A stretch of 64,000 nucleotides of DNA from Gigaspora rosea (lineage: Eukaryota; Glomeromycota; Glomeromycetes; Diversisporales; Gigasporaceae), in assembly GCA_003550325.1 (NCBI GenBank), contig QKWP01001986.1, forward strand, positions 31,337 through 95,336, in the 5' to 3' direction. Under the pieces are notes generated by a model. The model had not been told where the DNA came from and searched no databases. It was given only the letters and a program-made list of their open reading frames with translations. Below, one piece after another: positions 12,691 to 25,322 of this stretch. The stretch's first letter is position 1. Every line of letters starts with the position of its first letter. The translations under genes were made by a program, and so were the position numbers.

Positions 12691-13387
12691 CTAAAATTTA
12701 AAATATTTAAGTGACAAAATAGAATTTTTATTAATACAATACAATTATGAAATTTGGTATTTATTTATTTTGATTGGTCGATTTATTGGTGAATATATAT
12801 AATATTAATAGATTTTAATATAAGATCTGCAATTTGGTAGCCCAGATTAAAATTGTTATCTGGGCTAGCCCAATTAACAATTGGGCAAATTTGCAACATT
12901 TATATACAAAAGAAGAAATAAGAAAGATTGCTGAGTAGTATTATATAACCCAGAGACATTATTAATATAGTGAGGTCATATCAATTTTTAATACATTACT
13001 ACTACTAGTTTTGCTAAATACATTACAAAATGCATAACAAAGCTAGAACTATCAGAAATGTTTAATATCAAACTAGGTGCTTGAGTTGTTTAAAGGGGGT
13101 TAGAATATAGTATTGGGTATTTTATTGTATTGGTATAGTATTATATTTTTTTTTTAAAAGAGTATAGGATAAACATAAGGGATCTCTATATGTATTGTAT
13201 TGGTAGCTTAGTTTGTAATTTGCATAAAATTTTATGTACAGTCGCTTTTCTTTTATCCTTTCCAAAAAATTTTGTTCTGTATAGAGAAAGTTCGGAATAT
13301 AAAATTTCTCTGTCTAAACTGAACTCTAGTAGAAATTCGGTATATAAAGAGTTACTATTAAAAAAAAAAATAAAAGATAAAAATTTA

Positions 13388-13535
13388 TTAAGCCAGTTTG
13401 ATGCATAATTTGCTGTATATCATAAATATATATAGTATAAAAAAAAAAATCAAAATTTTAAAAAATTTCCTATGCTCATCTGATCCATAATATGTCATAG
13501 ATCATAAAAATAAATACTACAAAATAAAAAAAAAC
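13388..13535. repeat. Two diverged copies of the AAGCCCATTTGATG repeat
   Basis: Each copy has a GTTTGATGCATAATTTGC-like core followed by an AT stretch and a poly-A run. The family is better preserved at 54748-55015. Confidence 0.4.
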
Positions 13536-13544
13536 TAAAAAAAA

Positions 13545-13655
13545 TAAAAAAATGCTGTTTTACACAATTTTATCGCAATTTTTACTTTTTCACAATTTTA
13601 CTTTTTCACAATTTTGCTTTTTTGCAATTTTTGCTTTTTCACAATTTTTGCATTT
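13545..13655. repeat. Short tandem repeat, about 17 bp
   Basis: About five copies of CTTTTTCACAATTTTTG-like units occur head to tail, with A/T length changes. Confidence 0.6.
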
Positions 13656-14042
13656 ATTACCCGCTGGATCACTATTATCTGACCTGGTTATGGCCCAAGT
13701 TAAATAAATTATTGCTGAAATTTGAATAAATTTATATTTTTACTTTTTAATTAATTTTGCTTATTTAAAGACATTTGTAGTTACTATTACAATTTATATA
13801 TATATTATTTAGAGCAGTTAAGCAAGGAAAAAAAAGTATTGCAAGATAGTTTTATGCTTTTTTATTATAAAATTAGGTTACAAAGAAAAGAAAATTATTA
13901 ACATAAAAATAATTGATAGTTTTTATTATGATTATTTTAATAATGACATTAAATTTTTGTTTATTTTTTGCTATGCTGAGTTATCTCTACTTAGCACTTA
14001 ATCTAATTTGAGTGATTACTTAGTAGTAAAAGTGAGGTATAA

Positions 14043-15447
14043 TTAAGAAAACTGTTGTAAAAAACTGCCTAAACCGATATTATACAATGAAGTTAATTGT
14101 TCATATTCAGTAATAACTGCTGGGTCAGTTTTTATATAAATTGAATCGAATGAAATAATATCCAGTGAATTCCAAGATGGGGCTCAACTAAGTGCAATAT
14201 ACATCTAACAATATGCAAACATTTGTTCATCGATAGCAACTAAAATATTAGATATAGTTAATCCTTGTGTTTTATGTACAGTGAATGCGAAAGGCATTTT
14301 GGAGGGGAACTGATGTCGGCTTGCTAGTAAGCCATTTAAAAGAAAATGTTTAGTTATTTTTTTTATAGTTGCTGTAATCATTCTTAGTAGTGCAGAAAAT
14401 ATGACACTGACTATGTCATCATCAAAATAATTCAATTATAATTCCTTCCAATAGATCTATTATAAAGACCATGTTCAAACAAGGCATTATCAAGATATAT
14501 GATACAAGCACCTTTTTGCAAAATTAAAGTAACTGGTAGTTTTGTATGTTGGCAGAAATTATGATCATTATTTATCGCATCCCACTCATAACCATTAATA
14601 TGGTCAATAGCAATTGAAATGATGGGTTTAGGATTTTCTGGTTCCTGAGGTAAGGTTAGATATGCTAATTTATTTATGTTATTGTCCATGGCACGGAATC
14701 CAACTAAGTGTATAATATCAATATAGGAATGTGAAAATAGTGTTCTTATTTTATTGTTAATTGTTTGTAATGTGTTAGTTGATATATCACAATTTTGAAT
14801 TTAATTTAATACTCTATAAAAGATTATGTCCTGATTTTGTCTGCAAGGTGTTGTTAAGAATATAGAGAAAAATTTGGTCCAAACAGGGGATTGAAACACC
14901 TGAGCACCACTTATAGGAGGTAGTTTGGCAAGATCACCAATTAGTAAAACTTTTATTTCACCAAATGGTAAAGTGTTGTTGTGAATACGAGCAAAGAAAT
15001 TACTTATGAGTGTCAATAAACTAGCAGATACTATTGATATTTTATCAATGATAATAACCTTAGTTTCTTGAAGAAGTTTGCAACATTTCTGATTACTTAG
15101 GGCTAAACTTATATGATTACCAGCAGATGGTCGTATTTTTAGTTGGGAATAAATTGTTTTACTATTGATATTTTGAGCTACCACACCTGTGGAGCTATTA
15201 ACAAGTACTTTTTACGATATAATAGAAGGTAATTTATGATTAAAGTTAATAGATACGATTTTCTGGTTCCTGCTGAGCTAGTTAAGAAAAAATATGGATG
15301 GCCATGTTCACCTACATGTCTCCATATCAAAAACAATCTATTGAATACCATATATTGGTTTGTTAGTGTTTCTAGTAAATATCGAGAAATTATGAGCAGA
15401 AAAGACATTAGAGTATTAAGCTGATTATTAGGGTTCCTTAAATTCAA
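14043..15447 (-). pseudogene. Helitron B helicase region (PIF1-type)
   Basis: Read on the minus strand, motif I is degraded to SSAGTRKSYLL near 15270 (the family has GxAGTGKS). Motif II reads IIDKISIVSA, where the family has DEISM. Motif III, LLIGDLAKLPPISGAQVF, is intact near 14890-14945. The FTVHKTQGLTI motif lies near 14250-14285. The C-terminus, SWNSLDIISFDS to GSFLQQFS, ends at a TAA whose complement is 14043-14045. Loss of the Walker A glycine and the Walker B glutamate, plus frame changes near 14210, 14440, 14780 and 15180, make it non-functional. Confidence 0.8.
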
Positions 15448-15770
15448 ATCAAATCAAATATTGGGTCAATTTGAATTTGATCAAATCAAATTGACCCTGA
15501 TTTGAATTTGATTTGATTCAAATATTTGGATTTGAATTTAATTTGAATTTGAATTTTTAATAGTAATTTTCAAATCAAATCAAATATTTGTCAAATCAAA
15601 TCAAATTTGGCCAGATTTGAATTTGATCAAAACAAATATTTGTCAAATCAAATCAAATTTGGCCAGATTTGAATTTGATCAAATCAAATATAGTCAAATT
15701 TGAATTTGAATTTGATCAAATATTTGATTCAAATATTTGAAGATCAAATCAAATTGCGGAACTCTACTGA
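15437..15770. repeat. TTTGAATTTGATCAAATC self-complementary insertion in Helitron B
   Basis: About 320 bp of alternating AAATCAAATC and TTTGAATTTGAT words separates the helicase from the Rep part of the pseudogene. It can pair with itself and resembles 10540-10740. It is read as an insertion or local expansion within the dead element. Confidence 0.6.
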
Positions 15771-16239
15771 TTATGTATAATTGTTGCAATATTTCCCTGC
15801 ATGCTATGTATTATTTTATCTATTTGCTGTTGATAATTATGAGAAAAGCTAGTAAATCTTGCAGATGTACTCTAATTAATGTTTTGTACAACTTGGTTTA
15901 ATTGCTCAAAAAATCTTGAATAAAAATGGTCTTGATAGGTTAAATATGAGCCTAATAATTCATCTTTATTTCTACATAGTAAATGAAGTAGAAGTTGTTG
16001 ATAAAAAAAAGATTCTCTATCTTCTACTAAAAGAAATTGAAATCGAACTAAAATTGCCTTTTTTTCTTAATAACAAATTTATTTTGCTGATCTATCCAAT
16101 AGGTAATATTTGAATTTGGTCGATTGAGTACTATTTTGTAATTTTGATAGTAATGCAGATATATAATATTATCAAAAAGAGAATCGATTGGTTGAGAAAA
16201 TACTTACAATGAAGTTTGCCCAGTATGGATTAGAATTTT

Positions 16240-17560
16240 CTCTATTTAATAGGTATTGGTTTTACACACTTTGATTGTATATTAGGTGATATAGTTGGTA
16301 AGTATTCTGTAGCTAAAGTAGAACAAAAAATGGAGTATCCAATTAAGAGAATCATCAGTTCCATGGCACCAAGACGTCTGGCCAAGATATAAGAATGATA
16401 GATTTTATGTCCAGTTAATCAAAACAGATCAGTTTGGTAATATATTTAGTCATATACTTTGCAAAAGATTTAGAGGTAACGTATTAAAAATTACAATGTC
16501 CTTGCCATAACAATAAGGTGGTGCATGATAGGGAACAACCCATTGATCTGATTCCTTGGTACGACAATATGTATAATGTAATAAAGTAGAATTGTAATAA
16601 GTAATTTGACAATAGTGCTAGAAATTTTTTTCTGCATTGTTCTTCAGAAAGAGGTGGTTCACTACATTTATTAGGGCAACATCGATGAATTTGATGAGTA
16701 CGAACCAGTTTATAAGAACTGGTTCAGTTTGGGGATCAGGCAGATCTGCACATATAACATTGTGACTTATTAAACTTGGAGTAGATATATCAAAATAAGC
16801 TATACTATGAGAATGTATGCTGCCATGATTTTGAAATTCATCCTGTTCAAAATGATATAGCCATTTACCCTATTCAGATAAATTTTGATTTTTCTATAGC
16901 AAATTTCGAGTATGTAGAGGCCGATTTGATGGTAATATACAATAGTCATCAGTATGTAATAGAATTTTTAACAAGTGGGTCCAAAGTCCTTCAGCTATAG
17001 TCATAGTATAAAAAATTTAAGGTAGACCAAAACTTTGAACTATTGCATTTACAGAAAGTTGACATTGATGAAAATATGTATCACCAGTTCAAATAAATGA
17101 AAGGAGTATAGTGGTTACCATTTCATTAATAATCTGTCTATTATTATAAATGCTATAATTAATTAAATCTGCAACAGTTGGAAGTTGCTGTCGATTCATA
17201 CCCACTAACGTAAAATACAAAGCTTGTTTTGATGATTTCGTAGCTTTTCTAAATTAATATAAGACCAATATGGCCAATACCAGTGGGGACAGAATTATGG
17301 ATCTGGGCACAATAATCGAAGTTTAATATATTTTGTATATGTATCAATATGGCTACAATAGTTATTTAACTCTTTAGAGATTTCTCCCCAATGACCATGC
17401 CCATCTGAAAAGAAATCAAGAAAAAGTATAGCCTCTAAATTGGGGTTATTGTATAGAATTGGCAAATCTATATTATTAGAATCTCTTAAGAAACCTGCTA
17501 ACAACCTACTATAATAAAAATCCTCATCATGTATATTTTCATCATCAATCACCTGAGCTG
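16240..17560 (-). pseudogene. Helitron B Rep (HUH endonuclease) region
   Basis: Minus-strand fragments follow the Helitron Rep order: FFSDGHGHWGEI (about 17385-17415); a PTVADLINYSIYNNRQIINEM stretch (about 17110-17190); FHQCQLSVNAIVQSFGLP (about 17020-17080); an HUH-type EFQNHGSIHSHSIAYF motif (about 16795-16845); a Cys/His segment with RTHQIHRCCPNKC (about 16655-16705); and the catalytic YMTKYITK (16433-16456). It ends with RRLGAMELMILLIG (about 16330-16380). The motifs sit in several frames with stops between them. The HUH and two-tyrosine residues are still present. Confidence 0.75.
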
Positions 17561-17699
17561 TGGAAAAATGTTTAGAGGACGTGTAAAAACAATCAATGAA
17601 AACATATGATCAAAAGTTTAAAAAATCGATTATTGGCTTTCAACCAATTAGCTATATGTAGCAAAGATGGATGAAACCAATTATTAGTAAGTGCAAAGT

Positions 17700-18364
17700 C
17701 TAAGATTGCACCTAACAATCCAGAGTAAATTTGTAAGGCACAAATATTTTTTGAAAGACCAAACGTACTAATAAGATGACAATAGTGTGTAAAATGATTT
17801 GCATTTTTGAACGTTCAAGAGAACAACTTAAATGAATAGGTGATAGGCATCGGCGATAATACATTGAAACATTTGCTAGAGCACCTGGAATTGGAGCAAA
17901 TGTTAGAGCACTATGACATTTAGCAATAGATATACATGAAGAACATACAGCAATGTAATTTTTTTTATTTGGATGTTTAGTAAGTGACAAATGCGGGAAA
18001 GCTTGACAAAGATCATAATTTATACTAATATTGTGGAGACCCATTTTGCTTAAACAGGAAACATAAGAATTGAGCAATGTGATCAAGGAACACATGGAAA
18101 TATATATATAATTTCTGTTTGTAATCGTTGATTAAGAAAATTTAAAGAAAGTAAAGGTTGCTATAGAGAAAAAGAAGTTAAGTTGGATGTTGATTAATGC
18201 TGATTTTCTGATAAAAATATTAGTGCAAAAGTAGGTGCTCATGGATAGTTAGCATTAACATTTATTCAAGACTGCTGGCCCAAAAGATCATTATTACATA
18301 AATCATAGTAAGGATTATCTTGATCTAAATCAACTATAGATATTAGGGTTATTGGAAGAGACAT
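17700..18364 (-). pseudogene. Helitron B N-terminal Cys-rich region
   Basis: The start at 18364 is an ATG whose frame gives an Asp-rich N-terminus before a stop near 18284. A second open stretch (18095-17712) carries a Cys-x2-Cys pair (CSSC) followed by a CRRCL-type segment and an Asn/Ser/Arg-rich conserved block (ALANVSMYYRRCLSPIHLS). This position and composition match the zinc-binding region in front of Helitron Rep domains. I infer a DNA-binding role. Confidence 0.55.
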
Positions 18365-19174
18365 TGTATACGATTTACTAAGATAATAATAAGTTATTTT
18401 AATTGATATGTTAAAATAAAATATAATTTATTGACAACAGAGAAAGACATTCTTTAATGCACTTTTATAACTTTTAGAAAAGCATCAAATTGATATTTTC
18501 TAAAGATAACAAATTAATGATCATATTATGCAGAGACAATTAAAATTTTGGTAAATATTTTGATTTCTTTAAAAAGAATATTATTTAAATAATTTATTAA
18601 TAACATTTTAATGCCATTATTTGTAATAACACAAAATATGTATTGTTATTTGTGTATATTTTAATAAACAATTAAGAATTTATTTACTAATAATTGCTTT
18701 ATACTGATTAATTAACAAATTAGTTTGTACACGTAATGAGAGACTATTAATATTAATAGGATCAGATGTAGGTTAATAACTTAAATGTATTGATCATAAA
18801 AAATTTAAGTTGATAAATTTAAGATGATGCTAGTAAGATAATTAATTAATAATAAGTTAGATAACACAGGTATAATTATAATGAATAATTAAACATAATT
18901 TGTTTAGTTTATAAATGATTATACAAGATAGTCCTTATATACGATTAGAGTAACTGAAGATAAAGCACTAATAAAATTTGATAAGATAAATAACAATAAA
19001 TAAAGCTCTACATTTTTTGTAAAATAAAATTTTAAAATATTTAACATACATGAGTACTGTATAAAGTGGGTATTGGAATTTAAATACTATTACTAATAGT
19101 TAAATTATATGCAAGCTTATATATAAACATAGAATCATAATAGTGGCCTTTTTACTATAAAGAAAATAGGCATA
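18365..19174. other. AT-rich spacer between the two Helitron B genes
   Basis: No coding sequence or repeat structure was recognised. If the element is read correctly, this would contain the RepHel promoter region. Confidence 0.4.
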
Positions 19175-20212
19175 TTATTTTATAGAACATTTATTTTTAC
19201 TTTTTTTTGAAGATCTTGTAGTTTTTGGTTTTTTATATACTGCTTCAGCATTTTTTCGAAGCAAGCATTCCAAATATTCATCTTCATCTTCTGGAGCATC
19301 TTCAACACAGGTTCTTCTATCTTGAGTACTATCCACAAGAACTAGTTCAAGACAATTCAAAGCTAAATCAGATAATTTATTTTTACCTTTTTGGTTTTGA
19401 ATTGGCACAGGATTAATATTAATGGGAGTGGAAGTTGGAATTGGTATTGCAGGTTCATTAATAATGGAAGGCATAGTAGTGGCCTGTTTAGAAAATTTTG
19501 ACATTATTCTTCAGGATCTTTTTAATAGTTGAGAGGTATGGAATTAACATCTTTGGCAATTAAGTCAATAACTGAGCGAATATTCGGAACACTAGAAAAA
19601 GTGCTTCCTTGCATATTTTGGACTGTATTGATATTGGTAGACATAAAATTAATATCTGTAACCTCAAATATAGTAAAATCAGAGGTTATACATCTGATAA
19701 AACCAGACACGATAAATGTTCTACCTGTCCTAATGCTATTATTAGCATGTAGATAGGAGAATCGCAGTGCATTTGTAGGGTAAAATATCCTTAATTTCAT
19801 ATGGCATTCCTTGTGTTCATAGATGAGTTATATTGATAATTTGCAGCATCAAAGTATGTAGAATTTCCTAATTCTTTTGGATCGCAGGTTACTTGAACAG
19901 AGAACAAGCAGTGGGAGTACTAAGTGGAATTTTATCTGCTTCAAACACTTGTTCAGAGTTACCAGTTGCAATGACACAGACATTTGAAACAGTAATATAC
20001 TGTTCAAGATTTTCTATAATAAATTTGCCCACAAACATTACAATATCCCCAACTGAAAACTCAGTATGAGGTTGATCAAAAGGATAAAAATTTTTCTAAT
20101 GAATGATCTTAAAATTATTTTCCTCTGTCTGATATTTAATGAGACCCTGTGTTAAAGAATTGAAATTCTCTTTTGTAACTATAATAGCAATGAAAGAAGT
20201 ATGCGAAGGCAT
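19175..20212 (-). pseudogene. RPA-like OB-fold protein of Helitron B
   Basis: The minus-strand ATG at 20212 opens a frame with an OB-fold-like pattern: TEFSVGDIVMFVGKFIIENLEQYITVSN (about 19970-20080) and, after frame changes near 19900 and 19810, RTGRTFIVSGFIRCITSDFTIFEVTDINFM (about 19640-19740). One TAG-type break lies near 20103, and further breaks lie near 19895 and 19800. The C-terminal third (19504-19175) is a low-complexity Pro/Ile linker, an acidic block (EDAPEDEDEYLE) and a Lys-rich tail. The family resemblance is to replication protein A single-strand-binding domains seen in some Helitrons. The function is inferred, and a host gene origin is an alternative. Confidence 0.5.
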
Positions 20213-22400
20213 AATAGTTGAATTAAAATATTGTATTAAAAGAATTTATTAAATAAATTGAAAGAACACTGAAGTATTAATTGAATCGAATTGAAAGAGT
20301 ATTTAAATGTTTATAGCTTGCATTTTATGGTATGGGTATTGATATTATTTCAATGCATTGTATAATATATAGCAATATATTATAATAATATAAGCATAAT
20401 GGTAATAGAATTCATAATACAGGTGACTCTCACACTCATTAATATCTTCCTAAACAATAAGATAATATTTTATAAACTTTATCTATCTAAATAATTTCTC
20501 ACATATATATAAACTTTAATATGAATACTCTATAATATAACTATCAAGATGATTTAAAACCAGTTCAAATAGAAGATATTAACGAGAGTCACATATAATA
20601 CATTTGGTAGATAGAATATCAAATGCATTCCAATTCCATTTTTAAAATAGGGCTAAATTTTAAAGCATGATTAAAACAAAACAAAACTCTTAAAATAATA
20701 AAATAGTAATAGAAAAATATAAAATTATCATGACAATACTCATACTACCAAAATAAAAATTATAAAACAAAATTAATTTTAGTAATTAAAAGTTACTATC
20801 CATGCCCAAATACAAGTAATGTGGCAATAGCATAATTTACTATCAAAAATAAGCAACATGCACTATAAAAACTTAATACAATTCAGTAAAATTTTTAAAT
20901 AGAAAAAAAAAAATAAAGAATGCATAACAATGAGAGTTTACAATATATTTTGCAAACATGGTAAATCATTAATTCTAATGAAGTAATTGATAATAACCTA
21001 ATAGAAAAAATTAATGAATAAAGTTAATAATTTATACAGATTGATTTTAAGAAACTGCAAAGCCACAGATAAAATGATCATCAAACCGAATTTCAGGGTC
21101 ACCCTGGCATTTTGTCTAATAAAGGTTTTCCAAAAGTTCAATCGAACGCAAGCAAAATTTTAATATTAAAAAATAAAATCGCATAAGTAAATATGTTACT
21201 TATTTAACAAATTTACTATGAAGTAGGCTCTTATTTATTCTTTAACATAAGTATCTATCTTAAGTGATCTAAAAAAATGAATATGATAATTGAAAAAAAT
21301 ATAATAAAAAAATAAAAAAAATAAAAAAAGTATAATAATTTAATTTAATTAAACGGGCAAAAAAAAACCAGAAATTAGCATCTGAATTAGTATAACACAG
21401 ACCAAATTTTCATGTATAAACCCATACCTCAAACATTTATACACATGATAAATAAAAAATTATAAATACAACCTGAGTACAATAAAAAATTTTGGGGCAT
21501 ACGCAGAATAATCAGATAATTCACGCGCACAATTCATATAGGCATACTAGAATTATAAAATTTTTATGCAAAAATCTTTTCCATTTTAATCTAAAAGGAA
21601 ATGTGCTGCTCACAAGTAAGGTTTGTAGCCAATAATTTAAATATAATTGTAGCCAATAATTTAAATGTATAATGTCCGATCATAAACTTTTTTGGAAACA
21701 ATCTGCTGTATGCCGACAAAGAAAGATTGAAGAGGTTAAATTATGACAATTATTGAATATATATACAAATAAGAAGACTTGGATCAATAGAGCTAATAAT
21801 TTTACTACTCCAATATCAAATAACAAGATTAACAATTTTCTACTATTAGCATTCTCCAATTTATGTGTTAGAGTAGTAAAACCCATTTATCTACAATTAA
21901 AAGCACTAAAAATAAAGATAATAATGTCCTACTAGAACAATGCATAGATAAATACTTTTATTATTCAAAAAATGATAAATTTAAAATTATAATATATTCT
22001 GAATACTTTCAAAATTATAATCTAAAAAATAGTCTACTATCACAATCTACAAGAAATCTAAGAATAAAAAATCAAAAAAAAAACTCTTACTTATAAAAGT
22101 TGCTAACTACAAAATAAGAGTTGGTAAGCCTAAACAAAATTATAATTCTTATTAAAAAAACCTATATTTAAATATATATATGCATTATATAAACAATAAA
22201 ATATTTAAACAAACCATATAATCAATCGCTAAATATTCTAATTCAGCTTAAAAAATTATAATTACTCTACTGCAATAAAAATAAACCCAAAAATCTATAA
22301 AATAAAAGAAAAATTAAAAATATGATAATAAAAAAAAACTAATTAATTATAAATATATTGTAGATGAACTATTCTTTTTCTAATGAAAATTTACTATTAA
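20213..22400. other. AT-rich gene-free stretch
   Basis: No coding sequence with family resemblance was seen. A 19-base direct repeat (AGCCAATAATTTAAAT) is present near 21627 and 21651. The short open frames near 21680-21935 are not supported by any motif. Confidence 0.4.
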
Positions 22401-22912
22401 GGGGCATCCATAAATAACATTATACAAGAGAAGTGGTTGGATGAAAATATCATTTTTCCTGATAAATAGGGTATAACCAAAAGTTTTTTGTAAATATTTT
22501 GCGATTTAGTAATCCAAATAACATAATTTTAGTATCATTGGATTTATTTCACTACAATAAATTGAATAGTACCTAAATCATCTAAATTGGATTACTGTTA
22601 ACAAGTTATTCAAGTTTTTGTAAAATTATATATATAAATATACAGATTTTGAAAATTTTTTTATATAATCAAAGGGGACAAGCACTACTATAGGACCCAA
22701 AATATACATAGATAGGTCAGGTATGAGTTTGCTTATTTTTGAGGTTTTTTATACAAATCTTTTCTATTTATAGTAATTTTTGCTTATTTTTGAAGTTTTT
22801 TCTGCGGATCTTTTCTTTTTTAGTAATTCTATAATTAATCTGATCTATCTATGTATATTTCGGGGTCCTGCTACTATGTAGGGAACATAATATTATTTAT
22901 AGATGTCTTCTT
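22401..22912. mobile_element. Terminal-inverted-repeat element, GGGGCATCCATAAATAA family
   Basis: The left end GGGGCATCCATAAATAACAT (22401) pairs with the diverged right end ATAATATTATTTATAGATGTC (about 22886-22906). The same left end is found at 25229. The interior is non-coding and holds a second, nested inverted-repeat element at 22682-22879. Confidence 0.5.
22682..22879. mobile_element. Nested MITE with 30-bp terminal inverted repeats
   Basis: ACTATAGGACCCAAAATATA at the left and TATATTTCGGGGTCCTGCTA at the right are inverted copies. The match continues inward through ACATAGATAGGTCAG and CTGATCTATCTATGT. The 200-bp element has two internal GCTTATTTTTGA motifs, as also seen near 10006-10110. 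Confidence 0.65.
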
Positions 22913-23139
22913 ACTCAAAAAAAGAGCTTCACAAAAATCATCCAAACTACCTTGAATGATTCAAAAACCTATTTCTTATACAATATGAATATACTAACCA
23001 ATACTACTATAATACAACAATTCTGAACATCTAATGCTTGCAAGAGAATAATAGAAGAAATACTAATTAATCTAAATGATATAGAAATTTATGAATTAAT
23101 TCTTAAATAACTAATATTACTAGAACACAAAATACCAAA

Positions 23140-23496
23140 CATAGATCCACACCAAGCACTGGTACTAGACAAAAACCAATATACAATCTATGATAGTATT
23201 CCACACAGTCCAGTTCTGAGTGGGTATTGTTAAGAACTGTACCTAAACTGTCACATGATATTGGGTATTATAAAGACCTGGAACCGTATCATATGGATCC
23301 AAAAATGGACTGGTAAAACTGGTATCAAATATAGAACTTAGAACTTTCAATAATATTAGTATCAGATGAGAAATTGATATTAATACTATTTAATCAATGA
23401 TTGTTACAAATGATAATTTAAAATGAAATCTACATTTTTTACTTAACTGCTAACCTTCTAAAACCACTAATATTTGTTTATTATAATTTTCTTTAA
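23140..23496. other. AT-rich stretch with GAACTGG/GGTAT words
   Basis: Repeated words such as CCAGTTCTGAG, GAACTGTACC and ACTGGTATC occur near 23140-23345 and again near 24000-24130. No gene was recognised. Confidence 0.3.
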
Positions 23497-23537
23497 ACTA
23501 ACCACTAACTCTAACCCTAACCCTAGTCCCTAACCTT
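23497..23537. repeat. Short interstitial telomere-like tract
   Basis: A run of CTAACCACTAACTCTAACCC followed by CTAACCCTAGTCCCTAACC is made of CCCTAA-type units, two of them perfect. Most filamentous fungi use TTAGGG telomere repeats. The tract is far from a window end and too short to be a telomere. Confidence 0.5.
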
Positions 23538-24145
23538 AAAAAATGCACCCAAAAAAATTAGTTTTTGAGATTTTATACTATAATTTTATTTTAATCTGGA
23601 TTTCATTATAATCTGTCACAATAATTAATCACCCATCACTATATTGAGTAGTGAAAAAATTAGTAAACCCATATTGAACACACTTCTTAATAAATTAGAT
23701 TTATTTGCTAAAAATATAATTGAAGTCCGAAGTCTCATTTACTTGACTATAATAGAATTTAAACCGATATGAAAGTTACAGATCTTATTACATTTATATA
23801 TGAATACCAACTGTTAATTCACAAGAGACTCTTATAAAAGGTAAACCACACTTTTTTTAATTAGGTGTGGTATGGTATTGTTGAAAAAAAAGGAGTTTTA
23901 ACAAACAATACTTTTGGTTTTGCATGTTTATAGAATTCTTTTATATTCCTGTTTTAAAGAAAAAATTTTTTACTTTTATATAAGATTTTTGTAATACAAG
24001 ATTCAGGTATTACAGGTCGGGTATGAATTGAGACCCAGAATTGAATTATTCTAAAAATGATATACTCAGAACTGAACTGAGATCAGCTTCAGGTTGGTTC
24101 TGGTTCTCTAGTTCAGTTTTGCGAAACACTAATCTATGACATCTT

Positions 24146-25200
24146 TTGCAATTCTTGGGATCAAAAATTAATGGAAAATATATTTACTTTTTCCTAATGG
24201 AATTAGCAAGCATAGGCAAATCATATCTACTATATATAATAATTAACCTATTAAAATCAAGAAAAATAAATTACCTCGTAATAGCACTGACTAGAGTAGC
24301 TGCACAAAATGTTGGTAGCAAAACTATTCATTCAGTACTAAAAATAAGACAAACAAATTCAAATTATAAAAGAAGTATCTATAGTTTTTAATGATCAATT
24401 CTTTTTTATAAGCAATCTGTTTGGCTCTATTTATAACAACTCCAAAATTTTTGAAGGAATTCCCGTACTCTTAAACAGTGATCTATTTCAATTACCTTCC
24501 ATAAATGCACAACATACCTTCTAATTACCAGTATGAAAAAGTTTTTCCATTATTTCTAACTCAGCTAAAAAGACAAAGAAATGATTCTAGCTTTTATAAT
24601 TTACTCCAAGAATTAAGATATGGTTATTTATCTGATATATCAAAAAAAATAATCAATAACAAAATACTCTCAACTCACCTTGTTAGAATATGTGAAACAG
24701 CAAAACAGATTAACAAATTATATGCAAAAATCTCCCAACAAATGAATATGTTATTAATACAATTATTTTAAAAGCAAATGATATACTTAATTATAAACCT
24801 CTAACAACAACTGACCAAAATAACCTTAACTTAAACCTTTATACCAAACTACCTAACAAAATAATTCTTAAAGAAGGAGCAAGAGTTATGTTTCTAAGCA
24901 ATGAATTATTTGTCCACAATATCTGCAATAGAACAATAGGTATGATTACAAACATAACCAATAACAAAACTATCAAAATAATATTTCCAACAGCAATAAA
25001 AATAATTAAATTAAATATGCAAAAAGAAATAACATAACAGCATCAAGACAACAATTTTCCACACTTACAATTCACAAAGATTAAGGACTAGCCCTGCTCT
25101 ATACTACAACAACAACATTTTTGCAAAAGGACAAGTATATATCACAATGAGCAGAGCAACTATATAGAAATTTATTAATATCTTAAATTAGACTACAACA
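24146..25200 (+). pseudogene. PIF1-type helicase remnant, third Helitron-like fragment
   Basis: The plus strand shows a degraded Walker A (ELASIGKSYLL, about 24200-24232), a motif Ia-like stretch (VIALTRVAAQNVGSKTIHS, about 24280-24335), and a motif III remnant (VLLNSDLFQLPSINAQ, about 24467-24514). A central part follows (24505-24771), then GARVMFLSNELFVHNICNRTIG (about 24880-24945) and a broken TIHKDxGLALLYT near the end. Stops and frame changes separate these pieces. No Rep domain was found next to it, so it is a truncated Helitron or a PIF1-like relic. The motif order fits the Helitron B type better than Helitron A. Confidence 0.65.
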
Positions 25201-25322
25201 CTATTAAAACAAATACATTAGTTATAAAGGGGCATCCATAAATAACATTATGTACCCCTTATAGTAGCACTCGACCCCCCCTCTACTATATAAAAAAATT
25301 TTCAAAATCCATATGTTTATAT

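Larger units (their letters stand above)
14043..20212 (-). mobile_element. Helitron B, degenerate element with RepHel and an RPA-like gene (coding span)
   Basis: On the minus strand an OB-fold gene (20212 to 19175) precedes a Helitron RepHel gene (18364 to 14043). Plant and some other Helitrons carry an RPA-like single-strand-binding gene beside RepHel, so the pair is read as one element. Both genes are broken. The sequence differs enough from Helitron A that the two belong to different families. The true ends were not found. Confidence 0.7.
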
